64,000 nt of DNA from Ectobius pallidus (taxonomy: Eukaryota; Arthropoda; Insecta; Blattodea; Ectobiidae), in the NCBI GenBank assembly GCA_964059195.1, contig CAXKWD010000002.1, forward strand, positions 51,548,923-51,612,922, read 5' to 3'. Position numbers and translations under genes: made by a program. This document shows, piece by piece, positions 22,831 to 35,286 of this stretch (positions are counted from its first letter, which is position 1; each line of letters opens with the position of its first letter). Below the pieces are notes generated by a model, which was not told the origin of the DNA, did not search any database, and saw nothing but the letters and a program-made list of their open reading frames with translations.

Positions 22831-23386
22831 AAACAACTTTTCTTAGCTATATTTAGCTGTATTGTTGCTTAAAACATAACTATTATCCAGGAAACATCGC
22901 AACATTTGTTAGATTTTATGAAAAGAGTAAATAAGCACGAAATACGCCCATTCTATGAAGAGAACTCTTTGAAATGTGTACGAAAATATGAATTAAAATG
23001 GGAGTTGTTAGAGTTTGAAATCTCTTTTTCATTTCCTTAACAGCAAGTTCTCCATTTATGCTGCCTCTATGACTTACTGGTTTACAGTATTCAACAGATT
23101 CATTATTTCATGGAAATGTGGTTCATAGTATAGTATTGTTTGCAAAAAAGCTTTTTTCTTATTAACAAAAACTTCCCTTATTAGAGGCTGCCACATGGAT
23201 AAAGTGATACAAACAATACAACTTGGTTTTAAAAAAATAACACAGATATAGTGATCCGAAAATTAAAAAAATCCCTACATGAAGCATACTGTAATTGATT
23301 ATGTTTCATCTACCAACGTCCAAACTAAATGTTATTTTCACTATCGAATACTGTTCCATGGTCTTTTTGTTGTACTTCTCATCGCT
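22831..23386. other. AT-rich non-coding stretch
   Basis: Nothing recognised. Confidence 0.4.
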
Positions 23387-23400
23387 ATATTAGAGTATTA

Positions 23401-23694
23401 AAAAGTAAAGTGTTCCCTACACAGGCCATGGAGGCCCAGAGGTTTCCAAGAGGTTGAGATTCCCAGATTTTTTTTAGACATTCGGCACGTGAAGGTGGTA
23501 AGGTTGTCAGCCTTTACCCCCAGGATTGCTCCTGGTACTCCTTTCTGTTAGAAGCTGAGTCGACCTCAGGGCCATTGTGCCACTAGAAGGATTAGGACAA
23601 TTAAAAAACTCCAACTACCTCATTGGGGATCGAACATGCGACTTTCAGGTTTGTAGCGTAACGCCTCCTCAACCACTTCGCTACGGTGTACCCC
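23401..23694 (-). mobile_element. SINE family B with 14 bp TSD
   Basis: On the minus strand it starts GGGGTACACCGTAGCGAAGT (A-box region) and has a B-box-like GTTCGATCCCC. Further landmarks are CTAATCCTTCTAGTGGCAC, GTCGACTCAGCTTCTAACAG, GGAGCAATCCTGGGGG and GGCCTGTGTAGGGAACAC. The 14 bp ATATTAGAGTATTA is duplicated exactly (23387-23400, 23695-23708). Other copies lie at 36207-36489 (minus), 41127-41426 (plus) and a partial at 25160-25290. Confidence 0.9.
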
Positions 23695-23708
23695 ATATTA
23701 GAGTATTA

Positions 23709-24765
23709 GCCTAATACAAATAAGGGAAACAAATGTAGTGGTCTATAAAATTACTTACTTCGCAAAATATCTACCGAAATAGAAGTTAACATCGAAATCA
23801 GCTATTTTATTTAACAAAAAATCAGACTCCTAGCCATAACGTATCGCTTTAATGTTTCGTTATTCTTAATTTATAAGGTTCACGCCTTCATCTAACACCA
23901 GCTTATGTGTCTTGGATGTACCGTATGTAACAGATACAAAATTATTGGTCTCGAGATAAGCACATCATTTGCGTTAGATGGATGTAAAACATTCTGGGCA
24001 TCCCTGTGTGTCCACTGTCGTCCCTTCTGTCCCGCAGGACCAGGGATTGGGGGAGGATAGCGTGACAGGAATCTCCTACAGGTGAGATGGAACAGTGCCC
24101 TTCCGTGACGTCAGGATTATCTCTAAACCCAACATGTGTGAGTGCGGATTATTGAGAAGCCAAATCCAGCACGTGGCCCTCTCCTAGGCCTACCTTACAC
24201 CTAATACTCCATTCCTTTTATTTTTCGGTCTAATATCTTTGTTTTTCCTTAAAAAGGGAATATTTTATTTTTCCGATTTAATCAAACCTTTTAGTTCCTT
24301 ACTGAAAATATTCACACAATGTTTAGAGAAAAATTAATCCTGGTATGAAAATGTAACTCTAGACTTTTTGCTTACTGTAAAGTTGCTTTATCATTGAACT
24401 CTACAGTCCCGTCCAAACCTTCGTCTACACCCCATAACAGGTAGCTACTGATTTAGACACATTTACCATGATAATAGATAATTTGATAACTTTCGAGTCT
24501 AATATTTATCTATTATGAGGAAATAAACCAACATGAGATAGATGCGTCTCAGTAACCGACGTTAAGTCTGAGAGAGCTCGAAGGGGTGGTCGCGCTTGAA
24601 GTATTTTTCTCACACAGAGTGTCTTCCAAATTATCTTAATTATAATTGTTATAATTTTGATATTAAAAAAATTGATTTACGAAGTAATGCAACTTTGGAG
24701 CTACAGTAAAATCATGTAGAATGGCACGAAGAAACTAGCATACTTAAAATGACTTGTTTTAATGT
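23709..24765. other. Non-coding stretch
   Basis: Slightly GC-richer around 24000-24190 (tract CCTTCTGTCCCGCAGGACC). No recognised exon or element ends. Confidence 0.4.
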
Positions 24766-24777
24766 AAGTTCGATATA

Positions 24778-25093
24778 ACTAAACTAAACTCCGTGGCGCT
24801 ACATCTCTGAAGGGACAAGGGCTACCACCCGACCGCTGCGTCATCTACCATCGGCAGATGACAGGATTAGGGGCATGTAGTCAGCATGCCGACACCCACG
24901 GCCGTTAATGGTGGTTTCCATGACCGGAGCCGCTACTTCTCTATCAAGTAGCTCCTCAATTTGAATCATGAGACTGGGTTCACCCCGTTCCAGACCTCCC
25001 TACCTCACATAAACCCGAGGAGGTACAGGGTATCGAACCCGGGCCGATGGATCTGTAGTCAGTGACTCTAACCACAAGACCAGGCCAGCGGTC
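24778..25093 (-). mobile_element. SINE family C with ~12 bp TSD
   Basis: The minus-strand head has GGTCTTGTGGTTAGAGT (A-box region) and GGGTTCGATACCC (B box). The body passes GAGCTACTTGATAGAGAAGT and GCCGTGGGTGTCGGCATG, and ends in a TTTAG-type repeat tail. AAGTTCGATATA (24766-24777) and AAGTTCGTTATA (25094-25105) flank it with one mismatch. A second copy at 30273-30591 is in the same orientation. Confidence 0.88.
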
Positions 25094-25159
25094 AAGTTCG
25101 TTATACCAAACGTAAATATTGCCTGTAGCATACCAGGAACGTCTTAGCAACTATGGTGA

Positions 25160-25290
25160 CTTGTAGTGGACCAAGCACAGACTAGAAGGATTAGGCCAAT
25201 TGTAAATTTCCAACGACCTCATCCGGGATCGAAACCGCGAACTTCGGTTTGTAGCGCAGTGCCTCCACCATGCCACGGCGTACCTCCCTT
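25160..25290 (-). mobile_element. Truncated SINE family B
   Basis: It matches the tRNA-like head and first third of family B: CTAGAAGGATTAGGCC, a B-box region around GGGATCGAAACC, and CACGGCGTACC at the right. The 3' two-thirds of the family sequence is absent on the left. Confidence 0.7.
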
Positions 25291-25657
25291 ATTCTATGAC
25301 AGTACAGAGAATTTTTCTTTTTTCATGGACATCATCTTAATTATAAATTCAATATTGTGAATTTCACATGATTGTTTACGTATTTGCAGTGGGAAATAAT
25401 AATTATTATTCCACTGCTCACTGTTTTAAAAAAAAATCATAGCCAAATGCCTACATGCTATTTAGTACACATTAACAAAAACAAAAAAGTTAAAAATTAA
25501 TGCTCCAGTCTTTTGCCATATAAATGATTAAACATATTATCATAGGTTAAATGAGAAAAGTTTCGAATTTTAGCTGAATCGTTTTTTATATCATAAAAGA
25601 GGGTATGGACTTGAGAGGTGGGAGGAACGAGAAAAGACCCTTAAGTCCTTGGTAAGA
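25291..25657. other. AT-rich non-coding stretch
   Basis: Nothing recognised. Confidence 0.4.
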
Positions 25658-25665
25658 GTAATAAC

Positions 25666-26011
25666 TAGGGCTCAGAAGTTGATGACCTAAAAATACCTGA
25701 AGATGACCTATAAAATGACCTTAAATTTATGAAAATGTGACATGAAAAAATTACTAAATATTTCTAAATATTTATTTAAAAAAAAAAGGAATATATCCTA
25801 CATTAGTACAATATAAATAATAAACGATGATAATGATGAAAGATTGAAAATTTTCCTAAAAAATAACTAGCAGAAAATAAAATGAAGAAAAATGCAATAT
25901 AAAATTCGACTTTTTTGTTCGTTTTGAGGCGAGACGAATTTATACTACATCCTGCACTGTCTGTGTAGTTTCAGAAAAAAAATATATAATTTCATCAAAT
26001 TCGGAGCCCTA
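25666..26011. mobile_element. hAT-like MITE (346 bp) with 8 bp TSD
   Basis: The ends TAGGGCTCAGAA and, inverted, TAGGGCTCCGAA form a short TIR. GTAATAAC is duplicated exactly (25658-25665, 26012-26019). The interior is rich in ATGACCT-type words, as in the element at 26818-27290, so the two are probably related subfamilies. No transposase. Confidence 0.82.
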
Positions 26012-26019
26012 GTAATAAC

Positions 26020-26809
26020 TAATAACGTATAATAAGCTATTTGGTTGAATTATGAGTATTTTCATTACAATGGAGTTCAAGTGAATTTTATAATCTGACG
26101 GGCATTATGAGTAACTTATTCATGCTCTTTCTTTCATTATCCACATTCAAAATCTATTTCTTTCTTTGGTTTTTTTATAGATCATATATCAGAATAAGAA
26201 AAAAAAATTCAATTTATTCTATCCAACCCCCACCCCCCCAAAAAGAGGGAAAATTTAATTACATTATCGGCTTTACTAATATATTCAGCATTAATACGTT
26301 TTAAGTGCCTCCATCACTTTGCAATAGAAGGGGAAATAATATATTCCTCGGTAAAAGGGGTCCAACTTATGTGATAAAGCCGGATGAGGGTAGATTTGTA
26401 GCTTCCTCTTTCCTTTGTTCCATTCCGATGTGTTTTCGATCTTTCCTATGCGTCTCCAGCTAAAGCCTGAAAGCGGTTTTTTGTCAAAGTTTTGGAATAA
26501 CTCTTCTCCACGTCGCTAGCTACTGAAAAATGTATGGAGGGCTCACGGCAACTGACAGGGAAGTGTAGTGGCCGAAATGATTGTATCCTCCTCTATGAAT
26601 TTTTCATCCAGCCTGACTCCCAAGTAAAATGATAAGCATCAACACAATACGTTGTAAGGCAATGAACTCTACCGACGAAACGGCTCTCGGTTCAATAGGC
26701 TTAGATCAATATTGTCCAAAAACGAAGACCTGACTTCCTAGACTGGAAATATTAACCAAAATAATTATAACATATTTCCGTACAGCAAATTACCGACATA
26801 ATCTGAATA
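26020..26809. other. Non-coding stretch
   Basis: No exon or element recognised. A C-rich/A-rich tract lies near 26225-26245. Confidence 0.4.
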
Positions 26810-26817
26810 ATTATAAC

Positions 26818-27290
26818 TAGGGGCGGATTTCTATGACCTAAAAAATAGGATAGCCTATATGCATGCATTTATGACCTAAAAACATTAAAATATGACCAAT
26901 AAAATTTAAAATATGACTTTATCACTTACACATTGGGTACATTTTTTAAAGTTTCATTACAATTAATCTTATTAAAATATAATGTTAATTATTATTTAAA
27001 ATACCTGTAAATTCTCAAAAAGTATCATTATAATGCAAAATTTACAAAATATGATATGAAACTTCAAAATTTATTTAATATACACACAAATATGCCAAAC
27101 ATATGACCTAAATATGCATATTCATGCTAAATATGCTACAACAGTTGAAAATTTCCTAAATATGCAGTTATATGCACAATAAAAGCCGTTCCATTTTCAT
27201 CACGGTGCTCGGAATCGGGTTTAAATTAGTCGGAAACCTGAAATAATGCATAGGGGAAAAATATGACATGTCATAAAAATCCGCCCCCTA
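26818..27290. mobile_element. hAT-like MITE (473 bp) with 8 bp TSD
   Basis: The left end TAGGGGCGGATTTCTATGAC and the right end inverted TAGGGGGCGGATTTTTATGA are near-identical. ATTATAAC is duplicated exactly (26810-26817, 27291-27298). Many internal ATGACC, ATATGC and AAATATG words. No coding capacity. Confidence 0.88.
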
Positions 27291-27298
27291 ATTATAAC

Positions 27299-27542
27299 AC
27301 TTAAGATCCTCACCCAAAAAGCACGCTATTTGCTACGATAAAGGGACATATATTATTACATACGTTGTAACCTAGCCTTCGGGAATTTAAAAGTCTTTTA
27401 CAGCTAGGCACGACATTACAGCGAGCATACTATTTCGTTAGTTGCAGTCGCCATTCGTTAATTACAATTCTGTTCATATAGCCTACCAATCCGGTTATTT
27501 ACATAATAAATTTTGATAGAGAAATTGAACAACATAGCTCTC
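27299..27542. other. Short non-coding gap between elements
   Basis: Nothing recognised. Confidence 0.3.
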
Positions 27543-27546
27543 TATA

Positions 27547-27956
27547 CAGTAGAGTTTTTCATTGCATACCAAGGCGGCTTCAAAGGATTAAACCATTAAG
27601 TAGGTGATTTTTTATGTTAATTGATCTGACAAAGTCGGTCTTGGTTTCCGCTTTCCAAAACAAAAGCCACGTTGCGATATTCTCTCATTGTTATCACTGA
27701 CCTCAGTTCTTCCCTCGCTTTAATCAATTCACACGTGTTATTGTTTACTGTAACTAGATCTTGCAACCACGCGATTCACTCCACGCGGAGTTGACTAGCA
27801 GCTGTCACAGCAATCACAGGACATTCTTATGTTTTGAATGGCTGAGGTAACTAGCTGATTGGTGTGGTAAAAATAAAAAGAGCATGGGTTGATCTGTCGA
27901 CGAATTTTTCCTCCTAACAAAAGGAAGCAGGCTGGGTATTCAAAAAATAACTGGAC
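27547..27956. mobile_element. MITE with TATA target duplication (copy 1)
   Basis: The ends CAGTAGAGTTTTTCATTGCA (left) and, inverted, GTCCAGTTATTTTTTGAATA (right) are imperfect TIRs flanked by TATA (27543-27546, 27957-27960). The interior, about 410 bp, has TCAATTCACACGTGTTATTG and CACTCCACGCGGAGTTGAC. The same sequence in reverse lies at 49296-49687, so this is a dispersed family. Confidence 0.75.
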
Positions 27957-27960
27957 TATA

Positions 27961-29281
27961 CCAGGAAACAATCTCTATTAAAGCTAATTAAATGCACATA
28001 AAATATGTACTTTAATAATTACGAAAGGTTATGAAAATTTGAACCCCCGAAGTAAAATGAAAAAGATAGAAGAAACACAAAATCCCAACTTTGCCAGTTT
28101 CGCCAACATACAATTCTATTAGGGTCATACCATATGAAATTCATTTTTTTTTAGAAAAAAATCATATTTTGTATATGAATTCATACATGTTTCAAGGTAT
28201 CAAAACAAGTTGTCAAAAAAATCGTGTCCTTGGTTGCCCAGGGATATCCATTTTTCAATCCTGGCGTAACACATTTTTTGCGAATGTAGCTGATCACAAA
28301 TATTTTCATAACTCAACAACCATATTATGAATTATGAACCATTTTGTAACTACTGAAGCGAACTTTCAGAAATATTTTATTGTTTTCTTCGACACAAAAT
28401 TTTTCATACGTAAATATGAGTTTGAAATTCGAGTAAATAAAAAATAAAAAAATTAAAAATGTGACATATTTTAAATGAGAAGGAAGTGATTGTAAACATT
28501 CAAATCTTTTTCATGTTCAAACCTGCATGTGATTTGTCTGTGATGTCTAAAAATACATCCCTTATTTCTAAACTGACCTCAAATTTTATCTTTTTCAGGT
28601 TTTAATTATTTTGGGCCTTAAATATCTCTGATGGGTACCCGTCAAAAATCTGAAAAATTGCATAAAAGAAGCCTTTGATGTGCCTAACCCACAGTTAAAA
28701 TTTCTATTTCTAGAAACAACTGAAACTACATATATGTGATCACCGCAAGCCCGCACACTGACATGGAACTGGTGGGAAAGTATAGTCTCAAAAGGAGCTT
28801 TTACTTTTCAACTTGGACACCTCTATTTTACCATCTAGCTTTAACACTAGCATACACGCGGATTCCACACGACCTACGATTGTAAATTAGTATCCGTCCA
28901 GGCTTGAGAGAAATAAAAGCGAGATTCTCCAAGGAGCAGTAACGTCACTTGAGTACCTGCATGGAGCAGACACTTGCATGATTTGTAGTTCTGCCCCTGG
29001 GATTCCCCTCACTGATAAAGTAGTGTCAAGAACAACGGCGATACCATGGAAACACTCCTATACCATTCCTTTTACCAAAAGCGCATCCCTTACACCATTC
29101 AAGTTTCCGTCCTTGATAACATGCAGACCAATTTGTGTTTAATATTTTTTGTCTCCTTTTTATAAATTTGTATTTTCTTTTTCTAGCTCTGTTTTACATT
29201 TTTCACCTTTTTTATAAGTGTGTCATTCTTTCTCATTTTGTTTTTTGTTTCTCCTCTTTCTCCACTCTGATGTTCTGAATC
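27961..29281. other. AT-rich non-coding stretch
   Basis: No exon recognised. Around 28090-28740 the sequence has the AT-rich, AAAATTT-dotted style of unclassified invertebrate repeats, without clear ends. Confidence 0.35.
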
Positions 29282-29510
29282 TACACCCGAGCACGAGCAG
29301 TCTGCTCATTCGGGTGTATTTCTAAATAAATATTTGGTTCTTTTCTTCCTTTTTCTTTTCTGTACTTTAATTTTGAAATTTGTAATTTTTTGTTTGTTTA
29401 TTTGTGTATTTTTGTATTTGTATTTGTATTTGTACATAAGTTTGTAAATGTAATTTAAATAAATAAATAAAATAATAATAAAAAATAAATTAATTCAGCA
29501 TTAAAATAAA
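29282..29510 (+). repeat. Stem-loop plus AATAAA and AT-rich tail, LINE 3' end-like
   Basis: TACACCCGA (29282-29290) pairs with TCGGGTGTA (29310-29318), with an inner GAGCAG/CTGCTC-type stem. AATAAATA follows at once, then a TTTGTATTTG-rich segment and an AAATAAATAAATAAAATAAT tail at 29458-29490. This is what a retroposon 3' end might look like. No reverse transcriptase sequence is seen upstream. Confidence 0.45.
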
Positions 29511-29801
29511 TATTAACGAATTTAGTTTTTTTTAAATAAATTTAAATTATTTGTATCCATGGAAGAAGAATATAGTTACGATCCTAAAGCTACAACAAAC
29601 TGTCATCAATAATTTTTCGATTGTTCTGAGATATTAAAAAATGGTTGTGCTTCTGTGACGAAATAATAAGTAGGTACGGATGCCAATGTCCCTCCCTGAC
29701 TTGTATGGTAGGCCTACCTGGTCTTCATTCTTAAAGCCTAATCCTAACAAATCTTGTGTTGATAAATTTAGTATTTTTTTCCTACGAGGGATAATATAAT
29801 T

Positions 29802-30260
29802 GTGTTGTATAGTGTGTAAAACAATTATTCCACCTATTCCCTCGAATTCTGGTTTTATAAAATTTGCATATTATATTGTCAGCTTAATATCATTGTTATT
29901 TCTAAAATCTATAGTCGTCAATATTATAAAATAGGTTCAAAAGGTTCGAAATTCTGTGGGATGGACGACATATTTCTCCTTATATTCCGCCATCTTTCAA
30001 TTGATCAGTTGAAATGGATCGACAAGTGAGATAAGATCACCTGAAAAAAGAAAAAAGGACCTGAATATGGCGGAATAAAAGCGGAAATATATCGTCCATT
30101 CCACAGGATATTGAACCTACAATATTTTAATGTTTTATAATACTGACGACTATAGATTTTAGAGATGACAAGGATATTAAGTTGATAATATAACAAGAAA
30201 ATTTTATAAAACTAAAATTTTGAGGAAATAGGTGGAATTGTTTTACACACCATACAACAC
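29802..30260. mobile_element. Foldback element, ~200 bp inverted arms
   Basis: GTGTTGTATAGTGTGTAAAA at the left is mirrored by TTTTACACACCATACAACAC at the right. Matching continues inward through CCACCTATT, TTTATAAAATTT, TCTAAAATCTATAGTCGTCA and GGACGA to CCGCCAT/ATGGCGG, about 200 bp per arm, with a ~75 bp centre. The arms have diverged with small indels. There is no coding capacity. CCTAACAAATCT occurs both 40 bp outside the left arm (29751-29762) and immediately beyond the right arm. Confidence 0.8.
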
Positions 30261-30272
30261 CTAACAAATCTA

Positions 30273-30591
30273 AAAACTAAACTAAACTCCGTGGCGCTAC
30301 ATCCCTGGAGGGACTTGGCCTACCACCCGACCGCTGCGTCATCTCCCGTAGGCAGATGGCAGGATTGGGGGGCATGTGGTCAGCATGCCGACACCCACGG
30401 CCGTTAATGGTGGTTTTCTTGACCGGAGCCGCTACTTCTCTATCAAGTAGCTCCTCAATTTGAATCACGAGGCTGAGTGCACCCCTACCAGACCTCCCTA
30501 CCTCAGAAAAATCCGAGGAGGTACCGGGAATCGAACCCGGGCCGACGGATCTGTAGTCAGCAACGCTAACCACAAGACCACGCCGGCGGAC
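30273..30591 (-). mobile_element. SINE family C with 13 bp TSD
   Basis: It has the same layout as 24778-25093, with A-box region GGTCTTGTGGTTAGCGT, B box GGGTTCGATTCCC and a TTTAG-rich 3' tail at its left edge. CCTAACAAATCTA is duplicated exactly (30260-30272, 30592-30604). It inserted directly at the right tip of the foldback element, so it is the younger of the two. The overlapping 98-codon minus-strand ORF is SINE sequence, not a gene. Confidence 0.9.
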
Positions 30592-30604
30592 CCTAACAAA
30601 TCTA

Positions 30605-31765
30605 CTAGAGATAAATATTGTAAACTTATTCTTATTTTAAAAAAATATTTTACAGTTTTGCCTTTTTAGTCTATAAAATTCGACATATGCAGACCCCACA
30701 CAAATTCATCTTTTGTACAATCAAATATATTCAATAGTGTCTTCTAGGTTTATTACACCTAGAAGAAGCAAAAATAAAGAAAAAAATCATTTACAAAAAT
30801 TGGCGAATGAAATTCAGCTAGGAGGTAATTTTCATGCTTCCAAACTAACTGTCGAACAGCTGATTTGTATCGAATTATAATGCTGTTTTTAACGATAAAC
30901 TATAGACTATTTACACAATATTACAATGGAAAGAGAAATTAAATGTCCGGTCAAATTTTCAAATCGCTAGCAACCTGGAGAAAAGACCCAAAAATTGTCA
31001 CCACAGAGTGCGAAGTTACAGAATTTTTAAGTTCATTACGACCCCATACTTTACATGTGACAATTGCAATTGAGAGACTTGGAATTTGTATATGTTTGAT
31101 TGGGGAATTTGTATATGTTTGATTGGCTAAGTGCTACAAGAATCCACCATATGGCTGAGGACTATTATATGCCCATTCCTTCTATTTCTAATTGCCAAGT
31201 ATTTCGATACGTGTAGATATACAGTGAAATCTGGCCGGCGTACAGCCAGGTGCATTGACAAGGTGGACAATATAAACACAAGTTATGTTAGTAGTATTGC
31301 ATTGTACCTTTGTATGCGTATCTGAACACACAATGAGTGGGGTCTCTAATGATATAGAATTTCCAGAACACATCTGCCATTCTGCCTGAGCCAGGATTTA
31401 CTACGGCGATTAATTTGTCTCTTGAGGCTAGCTACTAGTACCCAGCAACCACCTTAATGTCGGGGATTTAATATAATCACCTACTTTTATATCTTAAACT
31501 TTGCCTTATTTTCTAGAATCTGCATTACGAAATTACGTAAAGTAAATAATTTAACATGGATTTTGTAAACCAATGATGTACCAACTTTCAATGCCGTTAT
31601 TTCTAAGTATGTAAATAATTCCATTTAATGATTATCTTAGTCTTTCGGATCTTGTTTGTATAACGTGTAATCACTGTGTAAAAAATGAAAAACTATTCCT
31701 CTCTCCTTATCTATGCTCTGCTCTATTAGATTAACTAGTTGATTTTTACGGTTACTTAACTACGG
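30605..31765. other. AT-rich non-coding stretch
   Basis: Nothing recognised. Confidence 0.4.
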
Positions 31766-31769
31766 AGAA

Positions 31770-31984
31770 GTAGGCCTACTGTTTACAAAAGACTGTGAAC
31801 TTCGCCGGTTTGCAGGAATATCGTCCCGAATGAGGTCTTTAACATGCCTGTAATTCTACTAATATGGGAGTATCACATTTAGGCACACATAAATTCCATC
31901 GACCCGGGCCGGAGTCGAACATGCAACTTTGGGGCCAGAAAGCCAGCGCCATATTGACTGTGCCCCCCAGGCCAACTGCACCGT
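31770..31984 (-). mobile_element. SINE family A, diverged copy
   Basis: It shares the ordered words of family A: AACATGCCTGTAATTCTAC, ATCACATTTAGGCACACATA, AATTCCATCGACCCGGGCCG and a degraded tRNA-like head to 31978. GAGAAGTA stands near both ends (about 31762-31769 and 31985-31992) and may be the remnant of a target duplication. The B box is damaged (AGTCGAACATG). Confidence 0.65.
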
Positions 31985-31992
31985 TAGAGAAG

Positions 31993-33054
31993 TATATAAA
32001 CAAATACACATGGCTATTTGCTTAGAGAATAGTAATTGTACATTATTTGACAGTTCAACACAGAGAATTTAAGACTGAAAAAAAACTGTTATAAATAAAT
32101 ATAGCCTATATCAGGCTTACTATGTACGAGTACCTTTAAGAAAAATATATTGAGGATAACTTATAAAGTTCCCACCAGTACTTGTACATAACATAACAAT
32201 GAATATAGGCTGTAAAGGTGAACTACTGCTAACAAATAATAGGCATGAAATAAAAAAGAAAGAAAAAACCTTTGTTCCTAAACGGAATATTAAATGAGTA
32301 GCCATCGCTGCTGGCAACCCAAAAAGGAATTTGGGCAATTATAATTAAGACTAAAATAATTTATATTTCCACTCATTGCTAAAAAACAGTTTTCTTAAAG
32401 TAGGCATATGGCTATTGACCTTCTCAATCGTTAAAAAAAAAAAAAAAAGCAATTCAGGCCAATTGTTCCTTCTTTCAGTAGGTAACTTAACGAATAGAAG
32501 ATCGAAGACTAAGTTAAGGGTCACTTGTGCTTATTTTCAGTAAATTACCGAATCGTATTAAGCTAAGTTCACATTACGTGACAAAATAAATTATTACTCA
32601 TGCAACTCAGTGACCAAGACTACATACCTTTAAGTGTTTTTACTCAACAATTATTGCTATCGGCATGTATTTTATTTTTTGCACGATGATACGCGTATTA
32701 TCGAGGAATGACATTATCTGGTCAGTTTTTGCACATAGCTGACAGTTTCCTCAGGAAAGGAGATTACTGTGTGGTTAGTATAGAAGTTTTCATTAGAAAT
32801 ATCATTTTTAGAATCACAGTGGAGGAGAAAAAAAAATTACTTTTAGAGCTCATAATTTGCGTTGAAATATTGATCCAATTTTTTTAGGACTGCGATGTCA
32901 CTGCTTAAATAGAAATATAATTTTATATGACGGTTGAAAGATTGAATTAATTTTGACAACTTTTATAGCATTTAAAAAGTATCATTTTTAGAACTATGGT
33001 GTGGCACGTAAGAATTAACCTAATTTTTATAACTTTGAATGGCGTTGGAACGAT
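31993..33054. other. AT-rich non-coding stretch
   Basis: A poly-A run of about 16 lies near 32430-32446. No exon recognised. Confidence 0.4.
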
Positions 33055-33165
33055 AATCTCATTTTTAGAATTGTGATGTGACTTTTAAAATCAATCTCAT
33101 TTTTAGAATTGTGAGGTGACTTTTAAAATCAATCTAATTTTTAGAACTTTGAAATGTCAAAATTT
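33055..33165. repeat. 38 bp tandem repeat, about 3 copies
   Basis: Units beginning AATCTCATTTTTAGAA (33055), AATCTCATTTTTAGAA (33093) and AATCTAATTTTTAGAA (33131) are 38 bp apart. The first two differ by one base. Related looser copies extend upstream to about 32870, with the recurring TTTTTAGAA core. Confidence 0.85.
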
Positions 33166-34856
33166 AATATAATTTTTACAACGTATTAGGACATTAAAAG
33201 ATTTTATAATGTATAATTTATGTTATTTAAAAATATGACTGTGATATAGCACTGTAAAAAAAGTGTTAAAAATCATGTTTTGTGCTGTTGAGCTCCACAA
33301 ATAAAATAATTATATAAAACCTTATCTTAACCTCTTTTTTTTTTTAATTTACATGGCCTAGGCCTTTCGGTTTCATAGAGCCGTCAGGGTATCTTTTTCC
33401 ATTTTTAGGTAGATTTCGAAGAAAAATCTACCTATTGCAATGGATACCATGTCATGATTTTCGAAAAATTCTTTCATATCTTTATGTTTCATGCTCCCCT
33501 AAGTACGAAACCACCGCCCGTTAAAAAAAAAAAAAAATTATGATATATATATATATATATATATATATATCTTTGCACGATAGCGGCCGTAATTTTGAAG
33601 ATATTTGAACCAAATTTTATTATATTATTTCTAGGCCCAATAGTTCGGACAAGTTCGTTAATGGGCAAAATTGGCCCAAGGGGGTGGTCGGGGGAGGGGG
33701 TTGAAATTTTAAAACATTTATATCTCGGCCCCTATGAAGTATAGAGGGAAACTTTGTTTGAATAAATTAGAGTACTCCCTATGGAGTTCACAGTGACACC
33801 AACAATCCAGGGTTTTTTGGAGGTACGAGTGGGGGTGGGGGTGAGGGGATGGAAATTCGAAATTTTTGAAACTACGTCTTGTGGGGTATCGTTGAAAAGC
33901 TCTTGATGAGTACTCTACAAATCAATAACTAGTTTCTTGATAGCTCTCATATGACGCGAGATTTTAATGTTTGAAAATAATAACACTTAAAAGAATTAGT
34001 ATAATATCATAATTTTGTCTTGTTTAGCGGCTTTCCTAATTTTATTCATTGCTGATCTTGCGCACGGCCTCCCAAAATATTATATCCTATTCTTGCTGTC
34101 GAAACAAATGATTGTAAGCTCTTCCTCTTTACCGAATTCAGTTCTTATTACTGCGGGTTTGCCATGCCAAGGCTAAAAAAGAAGAGTGCTGCGCAGCGAT
34201 AATAAATTAAACCAAAAGCACTTTGAAATCTACCTCAGCCTGTAGGCCTGCCTAAAGGGATTTTTTAATCAGAAATAAGTTTTCTATTGCTAACATACAA
34301 ACTTGCTTCTAGTGGAAATGTAGGATTGTGATGTTTTTAAATTTAGTTTTAAATTGTTTATTATGAATTCACATTGCTTGCACATTTTTTACAACCACAA
34401 TCACTGAAAATGTTTTCAGCGAGTTATGACGGGAAACATGTCAATCATAATTACTGCATATTTGATCAAAGCTGGGATGTTAAATTTAGTGTAAAACCTG
34501 GCGACGTTTATTCTGAGTTTCTCTTAGGAAAGGTTAACATAACGATGCCCTGCAGAAGGAGTGAAGTGTTCAGTAGTTTGTTCAAGTTCACTTTCATAAC
34601 AGCCGGAAGTCTGTCGTAAAAATAAACCTGAACATGAATTTTCTGTGTTTGGCACGCATCACAGATTTCTTTCTGCAAGCTCCTGTCAGGTGTAAAAGTG
34701 AGCTCGAGCCCGGAGACGTAAAATTCTGGTCGTTAAAGAAGTTTCACCATGCGATTGTACTAGAAAATTCTCCGTTTCCCACCCACAGATATAACAGATA
34801 TAGATATAATATTTGTACCTGAAGTCAGTCGGCACAAAGATACACCAAATTCGTTG
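33166..34856. other. AT-rich stretch with simple repeats and an unclassified GC-mixed block
   Basis: It contains a T-run near 33338-33347, an A-run near 33525, an AT dinucleotide tract at 33544-33571 and, at 33575-33960, a block with GGCCCAATAGTTCGGACAAG and G-rich patches (GGGGGTGGTCGGGGGAGGGG) that looks like part of an old repeat. No exon recognised. Confidence 0.4.
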
Positions 34857-34864
34857 TATTATAG

Positions 34865-35214
34865 CAGGGCTGTCCAACTGCAAGTGCCCCAAGGGCCGCT
34901 TTAAAAAAAATGCAGTTTGGAGGGCCGCATTATAAAATATTTCGTATGCAACTTTATCAGTGAGTTTTAATAGGTATGGTATACAAAGAAAAAACTAGTT
35001 TGTATTATTATTAAAAAAATATTAAATTACAAAAAAATTAGTGGGAAATTTGAGGATGTTGGTTTTCACTAACTAATGTATCAATATGAACTTTAATATT
35101 TGTTATTGATAGACAAAGCTTATTTCGTATATGAGGGTAATTTATACACGCGGGCCGCAAAAAGTGAGGTCGTAGGCCGCATGCGGCCCGCGGGCCTCAT
35201 GTTGGTCAGCTCTG
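34865..35214. mobile_element. hAT MITE (350 bp) with 8 bp TSD
   Basis: CAGGGCTGTCCAAC at the left is mirrored by GTTGGTCAGCTCTG at the right. TATTATAG is duplicated exactly (34857-34864, 35215-35222). GGGCCGC-rich stretches lie inside both ends. No transposase. Confidence 0.88.
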
Positions 35215-35286
35215 TATTATAGCCTCAACAATGCGCAGCTTTTCTTAATCATTTATATAGGACATTATTACTAAAATCATTATAGT

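Noticed and set aside
30277..30669. 98- and 69-codon ORFs
   Set aside because: They are translations of the family C SINE.
34374..34822. Adjacent 81- and 62-codon ORFs
   Set aside because: No recognisable domain or splice pattern; frames unrelated.
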